Origin: Veillonellales bacterium
GTDB lineage: Bacteria > Bacillota > Negativicutes > JAAYSF01
DNA: 35,599 nt
Assembly (NCBI GenBank): GCA_039680175.1
Contig: JBDKTO010000061.1
Span: 1-35,599, forward strand
Direction of reading: 5' to 3'
Shown: positions 26,955 to 35,360 of the stretch, piece by piece
Layout of the letters: the number at the start of each line of letters is the position of its first letter
Position numbering within the stretch: the first letter of the stretch is position 1
Made by a program: the position numbers and the translations under genes
The notes under the pieces: model-generated
Told to the model about the DNA's origin: nothing
The model's database searches: none
Seen by the model: the letters and a program-made list of their open reading frames with translations, nothing else

Positions 26955-27728
26955 CTACCATTTCAAAATTGTCATTGCTGAGCCATCAACATAACTGCCG
27001 CGAGTGCATTCATAAACCTTTTGTTCCGGTACTGTACGGAGAAGCCAATTTGGCGAATCACATTCCACGAAATTACTCTGCTGCTTTTTGTTGATTATCA
27101 TTTCATGCGCTACTGTTTCACCTGGCAAAGAGGCATGCCCGCCCCAAAACCCCTTTGCGGCCCGTGAAACCTTGTAACTGGTAACTTTTCCGTGTTTTGA
27201 AAAAACTACAATACAAGGCTTTTGCGTTAATTCCACTAAACGATAGCTGCAAGCCTGTTTTGATACCATAAACTCAATTGCCAAACCTGCAATGAGAGCA
27301 AAATCAATCTCAGCTCCCAACATCAGCAACAAAAAACGGTCCTGCGGCATTAGCAATTCAACAGCGAAACGGTTTGCCTCCGCTTCGCGCCCTTTATGCT
27401 CCATACTGGTTTCTGAGACGTTACACTTGATACCAAGCTGGCCATCTTTTGAAAAACTCGGGGGATGATTTAGAAAGTAATGCCCCAGCTCATGTGCAAA
27501 CGTAAAGTTGTGGCGAGCGGTATTATCAATGCGCGTGTTTACAAGAATGCCGCGCTGGTCTCCCTTAAACACCAGCATCCCGTCCCATTTATCGGGGTAG
27601 TCTTTTTGTTTGTATTTGACACCTTCACTGTCGGCAATAGCACCGAGCGACAGAGCTGGAATATCACCGACTTTTTTATCCGATAAAACCTGCTTTGCCT
27701 TTGCAACGGGGTCAGCTATTGCAATCAT
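26955..27728 (-). CDS. ImmA/IrrE-family metallopeptidase
   Basis: A zinc peptidase of the family that cleaves repressors, as ImmA does to ImmR in ICEBs1. The site FAHELGHYFLNH is at about residue 77 from my start, and the downstream Glu is in EAEANRFAVELLMP. About 257 residues, longer at the C-terminus than ImmA. The frame is open to 27788, but the ATG at 27728 lies in the end of hsdS (17-base overlap) and gives a natural start (MIAIADPVAKAKQVL); its ribosome site is weak, consistent with coupling. No HTH repressor partner is visible nearby, so its target may be within the restriction operon or elsewhere. Confidence 0.82.
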   Translation of the reverse strand: MIAIADPVAKAKQVLSDKKVGDIPALSLGAIADSEGVKYKQKDYPDKWDGMLVFKGDQRGILVNTRIDNTARHNFTFAHELGHYFLNHPPSFSKDGQLGIKCNVSETSMEHKGREAEANRFAVELLMPQDRFLLLMLGAEIDFALIAGLAIEFMVSKQACSYRLVELTQKPCIVVFSKHGKVTSYKVSRAAKGFWGGHASLPGETVAHEMIINKKQQSNFVECDSPNWLLRTVPEQKVYECTRGSYVDGSAMTILKW

Positions 27729-29310
27729 CCCCAAACATTTCTTTGATATCGCGCACGGCTTCATCCGAAAGCCCTTGCATTTCACCACGCGCGGCGATTC
27801 CGATTTCTAATTTGTCCTCGCCTTGTTGCGGGAACGGCACAATATTGGATGCTGTCCGCTTTACAGAAATATCCTTCGCTGCTTTCAGTTCGTCGCACAG
27901 CGCCATCAGCTCGTCCACTTTGGCGACGATGCGCTGCTGCTCGGCAAGAGGCGGAAGGGGAAGAGGCAAGTGAAAAAATATATCTTTATTTAAATGAGGA
28001 ATTGCTGCACCCTTTTTTGAGTTTCTAAGCAAATCCTTGTGTAATTCGATGAACCTAAGAATAAACGGCAACCATAATGCTTCTACAATATGAAGCACTT
28101 TGAATGTACTCCCCATGTAACCTTCCATAGGAGAAATAAAAACTTCACCAGAATTTTCGCCATCTACCAAGATAAGTTTAGTTCCTTCTTTTATGAATTT
28201 ACCCTCATCAACTATCGCGGGCGTTTTTTGTCCTCTTAATACTTTTGCCTCAAGATAAGGCAATGGGTTTCCGCTTGCTTTTTCCCCTTCTAATAAAGAG
28301 ACAACTCCACCCAGCCTGCACCACATCCACCCATCCGGCAAATCGTATGGGATTTCGTCCTCTGCAATAGGCGGCAGGGGCTTTTCTTTTTTGATTTTGC
28401 CTTCCCTGACAAGCTGTGCTTTTTCCTGCTGAATGCGTTTTAGCAATTCCACTACTGGTTCGTCATGGACATTTTGCGGCACAAGTTTGCCCTGCACCGC
28501 TGCTTGCAGGATGGACTTCGGCAAATATTCGGCAAAGCGGCTTTCCAGCGCGTCCAGCTCTTTTTCCGCTGCTTCCAGTTCGTCGCATAACGTCATCAGT
28601 TCGTCCACTTTGGCGACGATACGCTGTTGCTCAGCAAGAGGCGGGATGGGAATCAACATAGTCTCAACCCCTCCCACGCGGAGGTGTTGTACAGTCAACC
28701 CCACTGGCTTATCTTGAACATATTCCATCAGGTTTGGATTTTGAAGAAAAAACAAAATGAACTTTGGAACAATAGTCTCTGGCATCAATCTAATTAGCAT
28801 TAACCGTTGACCAAGACAAACTCTTATATTTTGAGGCAACATGCAAACTTCCCCCATTGGGGCTTCTCTGGTAATAATAATGTCGCCCGCTTCAGGAATG
28901 CAGCGAGCACTCCACCGTTCAAATGTATTCTCGGTAACAAATTTTAAGCCTTCCGGTTGAAATTTCCCATTGCGTACATTCGATGTGCGCATAAGTGGTA
29001 TACCTGATTTAGAATAAGGCGCAGTTTTATTGTGGCAGTCAACGACCAAACCAGAGCATTGCATTAAAGTTGCCCATTTCCAACCATCCGGCAAATCAGA
29101 AACATCATCTGGAATCGTCTGTTTTTTTTGCTTTAATTGCTGAATTCTTGCTTCGTCTGCATTAGGATATTCGGACTCAAGAAGTTTCTCTCTTTTTTGA
29201 GCAATTCTATCTAATAATATGGATGCCGGTTCGTCGTGGACGTTTTGCTGCACAAGTTTGCCCTGCACCGCCGCTTGCAGGATGGATTGCCGGAGTTGGG
29301 CAGCTTTCAT
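27712..29310 (-). CDS. hsdS: Type I restriction-modification specificity subunit
   Basis: 532 residues. Recognises the bipartite DNA target and joins HsdM and HsdR. Two target-recognition domains are separated by conserved helices: SILQAAVQGKLV at residues 9-20 and again at 266-277, and PPLAEQQRIVAKVDELM at 223-239 and again at 453-469. Each recognition domain starts after an L-P-DGW motif. The start overlaps the hsdM stop by four bases. The tail after residue 480 is unusual and ends inside the immA start. Confidence 0.92.
   Translation of the reverse strand: MKAAQLRQSILQAAVQGKLVQQNVHDEPASILLDRIAQKREKLLESEYPNADEARIQQLKQKKQTIPDDVSDLPDGWKWATLMQCSGLVVDCHNKTAPYSKSGIPLMRTSNVRNGKFQPEGLKFVTENTFERWSARCIPEAGDIIITREAPMGEVCMLPQNIRVCLGQRLMLIRLMPETIVPKFILFFLQNPNLMEYVQDKPVGLTVQHLRVGGVETMLIPIPPLAEQQRIVAKVDELMTLCDELEAAEKELDALESRFAEYLPKSILQAAVQGKLVPQNVHDEPVVELLKRIQQEKAQLVREGKIKKEKPLPPIAEDEIPYDLPDGWMWCRLGGVVSLLEGEKASGNPLPYLEAKVLRGQKTPAIVDEGKFIKEGTKLILVDGENSGEVFISPMEGYMGSTFKVLHIVEALWLPFILRFIELHKDLLRNSKKGAAIPHLNKDIFFHLPLPLPPLAEQQRIVAKVDELMALCDELKAAKDISVKRTASNIVPFPQQGEDKLEIGIAARGEMQGLSDEAVRDIKEMFGDDCNS
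27881..28645. repeat. Long direct repeats inside hsdS
   Basis: A block of about 74 bases coding the conserved helix at 27881-27954 recurs at 28571-28644 with few differences. A second block of about 58 bases at 28457-28515 recurs at 29228-29286. Recombination between copies here, or with another hsdS, could change specificity. Confidence 0.7.
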
Positions 29311-30764
29311 AACGCATCCCCCTGTTCCATGGCGGTGGTGATGCGCTCCAATATGTTTTCAATCCGTGCGGAAATGGCGGCTTTCTCATTTAGATATTCC
29401 ACGATAAACTCATCAGGCGGTAGAATCTCCACTGTGTCGTGGGGAAAGCTGCAAAGGTCGAGGTTATAGTCACCGCTCGCGGCAATATCCTCAACCGGCA
29501 CATATTGTGAGACTTCACTTTCAATACGATTGTTCCACCACTCGCGTACAGGATCGAAGTGTGCGTCCAGCATAGGACGCGTTTTAGAGAAATGCTTATA
29601 GCCCGCAGGCATTTCCAGCCGGTAGAACCACACGCCTTTTGTCGGACGGCCCTTGCGGAAAAACAGCAGATTTGTGTTGATGTTGGTGTACGGCGCAAAT
29701 ACGTCTTTCGGCAACCGCACGATGGTGTGCAGGTCGTTTTCTTCCAACAGTTTTTTCTTGATGGCAGATTTAACGCCTGTACCGAACAGGAAGCCATCCG
29801 GCAAAACAAGGCCGCACCGACCGCCGTCTTTTAACAGCGCCATGATATGCACAAGGAACAGGTCGGCGGTTTCCGAGTTCCTCAATTCAGCGGAAACGGA
29901 CTGCGAAATAACCTTTTCTTCTGCGCCGCCAAACGGCGGATTGGTTACAATTACATGCACTCTGTCCTTTTCAGTATACTCGCCAACCGGATGGATAAGT
30001 GTGTTTCCGTGCGTGATATCCGGTACATCAATGCCATGTGCAATCAGGTTGGTCACACACAGCAGATATGGAAACGGTTTTTTTTCAATACCCTTGATGT
30101 TGGATTGCAGCATCCGGTATTCTTCGGTCGTTTCGATATTGTGGCGGTCAATTACACTGGTGAGAAAGCCGCCTGTGCCACACGCCGGGTCGAGCACCAC
30201 TTCGTTAAGTTTTGGATCTATCTGCTCAACAATAAAGTGAGTGACGGGACGTGGGGTGTAAAATTCGCCAGCCTTGCCTGCGCTTTGCAGATCTTTAAGC
30301 ATGGTTTCATACAGGCCGTTAAACAGATGCGCGGTTTTCACTTCGTCGAAGTTGATATCACCGTTTATCTTGTTCACAACCTGTCGGAGCAATGTGCCGG
30401 ACTTCATAAAGTTGTTGACGCCTTCCATTACGTTGCGGATAAGCCATTTGCGCTTTTTGGTTTCGTTTTTGGTATCCATAGACGAATCCAGATTACGTAA
30501 AGCAATAAACATCTTGTCCACATGCGAAAGAAGCGCATCGCCCGTAATGCCCTCGGAATCGTCGGCCCATGTGCTCCAGCGATATTCGCTGGGGATGACC
30601 GGCTCGTATTCGGTTTCGGTAAGTTCCCATTCCTGTTCCTTATAATCAAACGCCTTAAGGAACAGCATCCATGTAATCTGCTCGATATACTGCGCGTCGC
30701 CGTTGATACCGGCATCTATGCGCATGATATCCTTTAAGGCTTTGGTTGTGTTTGATACTGCCAT
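29307..30764 (-). CDS. hsdM: Type I restriction-modification DNA methyltransferase subunit
   Basis: A 485-residue N6-adenine methyltransferase. The N-terminal helical domain (TWMLFLKAFDYKEQEWE) is followed by GEFYTPRPVTHFIVE, the SAM-binding motif DPACGTGGF (192-200) and the catalytic motif NPPFGG (275-280). It methylates host targets together with HsdS. It lies 18 bases after hsdR. Confidence 0.95.
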   Translation of the reverse strand: MAVSNTTKALKDIMRIDAGINGDAQYIEQITWMLFLKAFDYKEQEWELTETEYEPVIPSEYRWSTWADDSEGITGDALLSHVDKMFIALRNLDSSMDTKNETKKRKWLIRNVMEGVNNFMKSGTLLRQVVNKINGDINFDEVKTAHLFNGLYETMLKDLQSAGKAGEFYTPRPVTHFIVEQIDPKLNEVVLDPACGTGGFLTSVIDRHNIETTEEYRMLQSNIKGIEKKPFPYLLCVTNLIAHGIDVPDITHGNTLIHPVGEYTEKDRVHVIVTNPPFGGAEEKVISQSVSAELRNSETADLFLVHIMALLKDGGRCGLVLPDGFLFGTGVKSAIKKKLLEENDLHTIVRLPKDVFAPYTNINTNLLFFRKGRPTKGVWFYRLEMPAGYKHFSKTRPMLDAHFDPVREWWNNRIESEVSQYVPVEDIAASGDYNLDLCSFPHDTVEILPPDEFIVEYLNEKAAISARIENILERITTAMEQGDAL

Positions 30765-30782
30765 ATTCGGTTCCTCCGTTTA

Positions 30783-33134
30783 TTATGCTGCATAGAGTTC
30801 GTGTGTAAGCTCTTTCATCGCTTGTTCGAAATTGGTTTTTCCCTTGAAAATCTTGTTTACGATATAAATGGGAGAACCGAAATCCTTGATGGGGTTGACT
30901 TTGAGGATGTCCATGCTTTCTAAGTCAGCGACGCCGGAATCAGCGTATTTCTCAAGCAGAGCATCCAGCACAGAAGCGGCTAGCTCGCCATACTTAGCGA
31001 AGTAGTTTCGCTTTTTCACGTTGTTGGCCCGTTCTCTGCGGGTCAGCGGCTTCTGATCAAAAGCCACATGGCAAAGCAAATCGAACGGGTCAAACTCCTG
31101 CCCGATTTGTTCTTGCAGTTCCTCAATTAAGATGCCTTGCGCTGCCAGCTCATCCAAAATGGCTTGCTTGCGCTCGGCGCTGTTCCACTCAGTAAGGAAG
31201 TCATCTAGCGTGGCGTAGCGGTCACGCACATTGCGGCGGGTGTAGTCGGTCAAAGATTCGGTAATCAGCTTGCCGTCCTTATCGATATATTGCACACGCT
31301 GTTTAAGTACGGTCACTTCAACATCATGAACATAGTATTTCTGCCTGCGGCCTCCCGGTGGATCAACAGCGGGTGGCGGTTCCTCGGCTCCATCGCCATC
31401 ATCTTCCGGCGGGTCATCCGGCAACGGCGGTATTTCTCCATCCGACCCTGGCGTAAACTCGGAGTCCTGCTCCACAGGCCCGTCAAAGTCCGGGTCGGCA
31501 AAAAGGCGCGTTGCGTTGCGAAAATCAAAGATAGTAAAGAACATTTTACCCAAGTCTTCGCGGACACGGGTGCCGCGTCCGATAATCTGCTTAAATTCCG
31601 TCATACTGTTGATGTTGGAATCCAGCACGATAATTTTCACCATCTGAGCGTCAACACCTGTGGTAAGCAGCTTGGATGTAGTAACCAACACAGGGTATTT
31701 GCTGGACACATCGCGGAAGTTATCAAGCTGCTTTTTGCCGATATCGTCATCGCCTGTAATGCGCATGACATATCGTTCATCTTCACCAACAAGATCACGG
31801 TTTTCGTTGACAAGTGCTTGCCGCATACGATCGGCATGTTCGGTATCAACACAGAAGAAGATAGTCTTGTCAAACCGGCTATTGTGCTTTCGCAGATAGT
31901 TGGAAACAACCTTAGCAACCATTTTAGTACGCTGTTCCAACACCAGTTCGCGGTCAAAGTCGCTGGCATTATATTCTCTATCTTCAATTACATTGCCGAA
32001 ACGGTCTGTCTGCCCGACATACGGGCGGAAACCCTCGGCATCCTTGTCCAGCAGCACACGGATGACACGATAAGGTGCAAGAAAACCATCATCTATGCCT
32101 TCTTTCAGCGAATAGGTATAGATGGGCTTGCCAAAATAGTCGATGTTGGATACGTCTTTATCTTCTTTGGGTGTAGCCGTCAAGCCAATTTGTGTCGCTG
32201 GCTTAAAATAATCCAGTATTTCGCGCCACTCGCTGTTTGCCCTTGCGCTGCCTCGATGACATTCATCCACGATGATAAGGTCAAAGAAATTTTGACTGAA
32301 TTGCTTAAAAACGTTTTTATCACCATCTCCGGTCAATCCCTGATACAGCGCGAGATAGATTTCATAAGATGTGTCAATCTTCCGGTTACGGATGATGGTC
32401 ATTTTATCTTTGAACGGCGCAAAATCGTTTACATAGGTTTGGTCGATCAGCGCATTACGGTCTGCGAGAAACAGAATGCGCTTCTTAACACCTGCCTTCC
32501 ACAGACGCCAAATGATTTGGAAAGCAGTATATGTTTTACCCGTACCTGTAGCCATGACAAGCAGCACGCGGTTTTGTCCGCGCGTTACAGCATCAACAGT
32601 AAGGTTGATTGCGTTAAGCTGGTAATAACGCGGAGGCTTGTCCTCCCGTTCCATGTAATAAGGCTGGGCTATAATTTGTTCTTGAGTATCGTCAATTTTG
32701 TTGATTTGCTTATACGCGGCCCAGAGTATTTCCGGCGATGGGAACTCGTCAAGGTTGATGATATTTTCACTAGAATCAATCCGATTGTGGAATGTGAACC
32801 CATCCCCATTAGATGTGAAAACAAACGGTATCATCATGAGCTGGGCGTAATCCAACGCCTGTTGCATGCCATCTCCGATGGCATGGTTATTATCTTTGGC
32901 TTCAACAATGGCAAGAGGAATGTGCGGTTTGTAGAACAAAACGTAGTCTGCACGCTTGGCCTCTTTACGCTTATAGCTTCCACCACGGGCGATAATACGT
33001 CCTTTGGTGATTGCGTATTCTTCGCGTATTTGAGGCACTGCCCAGCCCGCAGCTTTAATAGCCGGAGTGATATATTGCGTTCTTATCTCCTGTTCGGTTA
33101 ATTGACTTTTGTTCACTCCAATCCCCCATTCCAC
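30783..33134 (-). CDS. hsdR: Type I restriction endonuclease, motor subunit
   Basis: 783 residues. The N-terminal PD-(D/E)XK nuclease has D63 in KRADYVLFY and E78-A-K80 in IVEAK. The SF2 translocase has Walker A MATGTGKTY (194-202), IIVDECHRG (288-296) and GLTATPKED (318-325). After a Pro/acidic linker (about 580-615) comes the C-terminal helical domain that docks on HsdM. Start: the ATG at 33134 has GAGGAG only four bases away, and a GTG at 33116 is an alternative. The R-M-S order with downstream immA and nuclease genes suggests one five-gene defence operon. Confidence 0.93.
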   Translation of the reverse strand: MEWGIGVNKSQLTEQEIRTQYITPAIKAAGWAVPQIREEYAITKGRIIARGGSYKRKEAKRADYVLFYKPHIPLAIVEAKDNNHAIGDGMQQALDYAQLMMIPFVFTSNGDGFTFHNRIDSSENIINLDEFPSPEILWAAYKQINKIDDTQEQIIAQPYYMEREDKPPRYYQLNAINLTVDAVTRGQNRVLLVMATGTGKTYTAFQIIWRLWKAGVKKRILFLADRNALIDQTYVNDFAPFKDKMTIIRNRKIDTSYEIYLALYQGLTGDGDKNVFKQFSQNFFDLIIVDECHRGSARANSEWREILDYFKPATQIGLTATPKEDKDVSNIDYFGKPIYTYSLKEGIDDGFLAPYRVIRVLLDKDAEGFRPYVGQTDRFGNVIEDREYNASDFDRELVLEQRTKMVAKVVSNYLRKHNSRFDKTIFFCVDTEHADRMRQALVNENRDLVGEDERYVMRITGDDDIGKKQLDNFRDVSSKYPVLVTTSKLLTTGVDAQMVKIIVLDSNINSMTEFKQIIGRGTRVREDLGKMFFTIFDFRNATRLFADPDFDGPVEQDSEFTPGSDGEIPPLPDDPPEDDGDGAEEPPPAVDPPGGRRQKYYVHDVEVTVLKQRVQYIDKDGKLITESLTDYTRRNVRDRYATLDDFLTEWNSAERKQAILDELAAQGILIEELQEQIGQEFDPFDLLCHVAFDQKPLTRRERANNVKKRNYFAKYGELAASVLDALLEKYADSGVADLESMDILKVNPIKDFGSPIYIVNKIFKGKTNFEQAMKELTHELYAA

Positions 33135-33315
33135 TCCTCTGTGCGAATGACAAGCGCAAAAAATACATAATTACAGATAATGACATTGTATCAGAGGGGG
33201 TAAGTTCCAACCATATTTTTTCGGCAAAACCTTTTTCCTGGTTTGACGCTGCCGATTTTTTCATTTCAATAGCTAGCAAAACAACAGCACCGTCAAACCA
33301 TCACCAAACACTACT
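33135..33315. other. Spacer between the radical SAM gene and hsdR
   Basis: It should hold the hsdR promoter (a GATACAAT-like -10 near 33190 on the minus strand, without a convincing -35). A minus-strand frame here reads ...NQEKGFAEKIW..., faintly like the N-terminus of HsdM-type proteins, but it has no clear ribosome site. I do not call a gene. Confidence 0.4.
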
Positions 33316-34803
33316 TTAACACTTGTCCTTAGAATTTACGAGATTACATTTCCGTTCAAGAACCATTTTTTTATTTAGTTTTGCAATATTACAAAAATAC
33401 TCATTAACTGCTAACGGGTCTCCTAAAGGGTGTTCATTTGCGTTTCTAACCATACACATAGTACAAAACTCATTTTCTGGACATTTAATACATTTAGGGA
33501 AATCCCGTTTGCGTAAGCTTCTTAAATATTGTACCTTTATTGAATTGTTCCAAATATCGTTGAGAGATGTTTCATGTACGTTGCCTACAACGTAATCCTG
33601 CCAACCAGCACATGGATATACATTTCCATTGTCTGCTATACATATAGATGAATAACAAACACTACAGACAATGTCATCTGGATTCATACTTTTTTTCTTT
33701 TCAGCTTCCTTTTCCATTAGCTCTAAATATTTGGGTTCATTAATACTCCTTTGGTTAATAACCTTCTTGACATCATTTATAGACAAACGGTTACTCAGAT
33801 TTTGTGTTGTATGGTTATATCTTGCTATGATGACATAATCACTTCCAACATTAATATTGTGTGTTTTCCCCCAATCTGTAACATCAATATAACAGTTAAT
33901 ATTTTGCTTTATTATTGGACAACTAATTTGCAAAGGTATATCATTTTCCTTCAGTTTTAATATTGCATTTTTAGTTTTTTCAAAACTTCCTTTTATTTGG
34001 GTTATTGCATCGTGAATATTGGAATCCATTGAATATAATGATGTTTGAACACTCAAGAGGGGATTTTTTTTCATTTCTTCGATGATATCTTTATTTAGTA
34101 AAGTTAAATTACTAAGAACATTTACGGAAAAGTTGTATTCATTACATTTTTTCAGGAAATCGATAAAGTGATGGTGCATCATGGGTTCACCGCCACTTAG
34201 CGTTACATGCAACAAATTCATTTCTTTACATTGTTCTAAAATATTATAAAACAAATCAGGATCGATATGATTTACCTTGTTATCATGTGGGATATAACAA
34301 TGTACACATCTTTCGTTGCATTTGCTCGTAATTTCTATGTGTAAATTTGTAAGCTGCGGTTCGTTTTTAAAGTATTCATCAAAAAATTCTTGTGTAGATT
34401 TTTCAAAACCCTTAGTCGATGAACAATCCTTTTTTTCGCTTTTTGGTTCCACTACCTTGTATGAAAACACCGAGTCTTTTTCATTGCATTCTTGCAAAGT
34501 TTCGCCAGATACAACAAACCCGTCCAACTCAAGTAAGCAATAAAATTCTTTAGCATCGACCTTAATTGTTTCAATGTCCGCATTTGTAAATTGTATGCTT
34601 ATTTTTTTAGCGAGATCATCAAGCGTCTGTGGTTTCTTACCTAAAACAGATAAAAACACCGCTCCGCTCTGCGATACAATTTTGTCTCCAATATCATCTC
34701 TGTCATTATTCGCTTGTCTGTACCCGAAATTTCTATTGTCTGTTATATAGCCAAAAAACTTATAGTTTCTGAATATAACATTAGATTTTTGTTTGAAATA
34801 CAT
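33316..34803 (-). CDS. Radical SAM/SPASM peptide maturase with N-terminal PqqD-like (RRE) domain
   Basis: A 495-residue RiPP-modifying enzyme. Residues about 35-105 (GDKIVSQSGAVFLSVLG ... EFYCLLELDGFVV) look like a PqqD-type recognition element that binds a leader peptide. The radical SAM core has C162-x3-C166-x2-C169 (CNERCVHC) and GGEP at 204-207. The C-terminal SPASM region has Cys 380, 383, 388, 398, 438, 441, 447, 450 and 471 (for example CPENEFCTMC), enough for two auxiliary Fe-S clusters. AAGGAG lies seven bases before the ATG. The architecture is like Cys-rich-peptide maturases of Clostridia. A 38-residue precursor gene lies 71 bases upstream. The AT-rich base use differs from the chromosome at left. 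Confidence 0.9.
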   Translation of the reverse strand: MYFKQKSNVIFRNYKFFGYITDNRNFGYRQANNDRDDIGDKIVSQSGAVFLSVLGKKPQTLDDLAKKISIQFTNADIETIKVDAKEFYCLLELDGFVVSGETLQECNEKDSVFSYKVVEPKSEKKDCSSTKGFEKSTQEFFDEYFKNEPQLTNLHIEITSKCNERCVHCYIPHDNKVNHIDPDLFYNILEQCKEMNLLHVTLSGGEPMMHHHFIDFLKKCNEYNFSVNVLSNLTLLNKDIIEEMKKNPLLSVQTSLYSMDSNIHDAITQIKGSFEKTKNAILKLKENDIPLQISCPIIKQNINCYIDVTDWGKTHNINVGSDYVIIARYNHTTQNLSNRLSINDVKKVINQRSINEPKYLELMEKEAEKKKSMNPDDIVCSVCYSSICIADNGNVYPCAGWQDYVVGNVHETSLNDIWNNSIKVQYLRSLRKRDFPKCIKCPENEFCTMCMVRNANEHPLGDPLAVNEYFCNIAKLNKKMVLERKCNLVNSKDKC

Positions 34804-34826
34804 CTACATATCTCCTTAGCAATCAA

Positions 34827-34856
34827 GCGACGATGTTATTTGCATAACATCATCGC
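34827..34856 (-). promoter_or_regulatory. Stem-loop between precursor and maturase genes
   Basis: GCGACGATGTTA (34827-34838) pairs with TAACATCATCGC (34845-34856), 12 bp with one G-U, six-base loop, no T-run after it. In RiPP operons such stems often act as partial terminators or RNA-end stabilisers, so that far more precursor than enzyme is made. Confidence 0.65.
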
Positions 34857-34874
34857 CATTGATCAAATCGTCCA

Positions 34875-34991
34875 TTAGCGTCCGCTTGGTCCTGGAGGAT
34901 TGCAAGGTCTTCCGCTCGGTTTACTATTCGGACGGCATTGTGCCATCTGTACAGTACTTTGTGCCAAGATTACAGGCTTTTCATATACCAT
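34875..34991 (-). CDS. Candidate RiPP precursor peptide, 38 residues
   Basis: A short gene found by reading the region upstream of the maturase. AGGAGGTGG (34997-35005) precedes the ATG by five bases. The product starts MVYEKPVILAQS, a leader-like segment, and ends in the core CRPNSKPSGRPCNPPGPSGR. The core has two Cys eleven residues apart, six Pro, and the four-residue motif PSGR twice, with the second copy at the very C-terminus. The short leader with K-P near the start is common in precursors of radical-SAM RiPPs. Expected modification is a thioether or carbon-carbon link at Cys or neighbours by the downstream enzyme. No transporter or peptidase gene is seen next to it. Confidence 0.75.
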   Translation of the reverse strand: MVYEKPVILAQSTVQMAQCRPNSKPSGRPCNPPGPSGR

Positions 34992-35009
34992 TTTTTCCAC
35001 CTCCTTTCA

Positions 35010-35204
35010 TCGTCTTGTTGCTTTTGCTATAAAATGCAACATCTTGCGGATCGCCCGGCGGAATTATCTTGCAACTCAGCTCGAGCCACACATTACACAT
35101 AACTACTGCTTTTGCAAAATAACAATTCAACCAAGAACCCGTTATGTCATAGACGAAAGTTATTTCGGAAAGGCTCCCGTGGACGGTTCCACCGATTCTT
35201 TACC
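35010..35204 (-). ncRNA. Long structured leader upstream of the precursor gene
   Basis: About 200 bases separate a TATAAT from the precursor. The RNA would form GTGGA-ACCG-TCCAC (35179-35192), a GGAG/CTCC-type pairing with the next bases, and a GTTGC/GCAAC hairpin (35017-35040). The minus-strand frame is also open here (VYDITGSWLNCYF...), without a start codon or ribosome site at its head, so I favour a structured RNA over a protein. The family is not identified. Confidence 0.4.
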
Positions 35205-35210
35205 GTGATA

Positions 35211-35216
35211 ATTATA
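35211..35216 (-). promoter_or_regulatory. Probable -10 of the RiPP operon promoter
   Basis: A perfect TATAAT on the minus strand. The region 17 bases upstream (TGCTTT-like) is a poor -35 and falls in the arm of the hairpin at 35230-35291. Start would be near 35204. Confidence 0.4.
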
Positions 35217-35229
35217 ATTAAAAAATTCC

Positions 35230-35291
35230 GCGAAAAGCATAGAACTCCTGCCAAAATTTTAATAATTTGGCAGAGATTCTATGTTTTTCGC
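35230..35291. repeat. 62-base extended hairpin
   Basis: GCGAAAAGCATAGAA (35230-35244) pairs with TTCTATGTTTTTCGC (35277-35291) with one mismatch. After a 3x3 internal loop, CTGCCAAA (35248-35255) pairs with TTTGGCAG (35266-35273). On the minus strand GGAATTTTTT follows, so it may act as a terminator for anything upstream, or it may be a small mobile or regulatory repeat. Confidence 0.65.
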
Positions 35292-35335
35292 CATTACCAA
35301 TGGTACAGTTCACCGTATCTCCCATAACAGCGAAG

Positions 35336-35360
35336 AAGAGGGCAATGATTTTGCCCTCTT
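35336..35360. repeat. 10-bp perfect stem-loop
   Basis: AAGAGGGCAA (35336-35345) and TTGCCCTCTT (35351-35360) with loop TGATT. No strong T-run on either side. Around it (35292-35516) I see no supported gene; a minus-strand frame of 70 codons lacks a ribosome site. Confidence 0.6.

Noticed and set aside
27881-29286. CRISPR array
   Set aside because: The only spaced direct repeats in this area are the conserved segments of hsdS; nothing in the window has regular short repeats with unique spacers.
31290-33101. A 603-codon open frame on the plus strand
   Set aside because: It is the antisense of hsdR, which has unmistakable nuclease and helicase motifs on the minus strand. The plus frame has no ribosome site and no family resemblance.
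33055-33279. A 74-codon minus-strand frame with ...EKGFAEKIW...
   Set aside because: It vaguely recalls an HsdM N-terminus but has no clear ribosome site and overlaps the start of hsdR. Not enough to call a gene or remnant.
34990-35203. Open minus-strand frame reading VYDITGSWLNCYF...
   Set aside because: No start codon or ribosome site at its head, and it reads through the precursor gene's ribosome site. More likely a structured leader.
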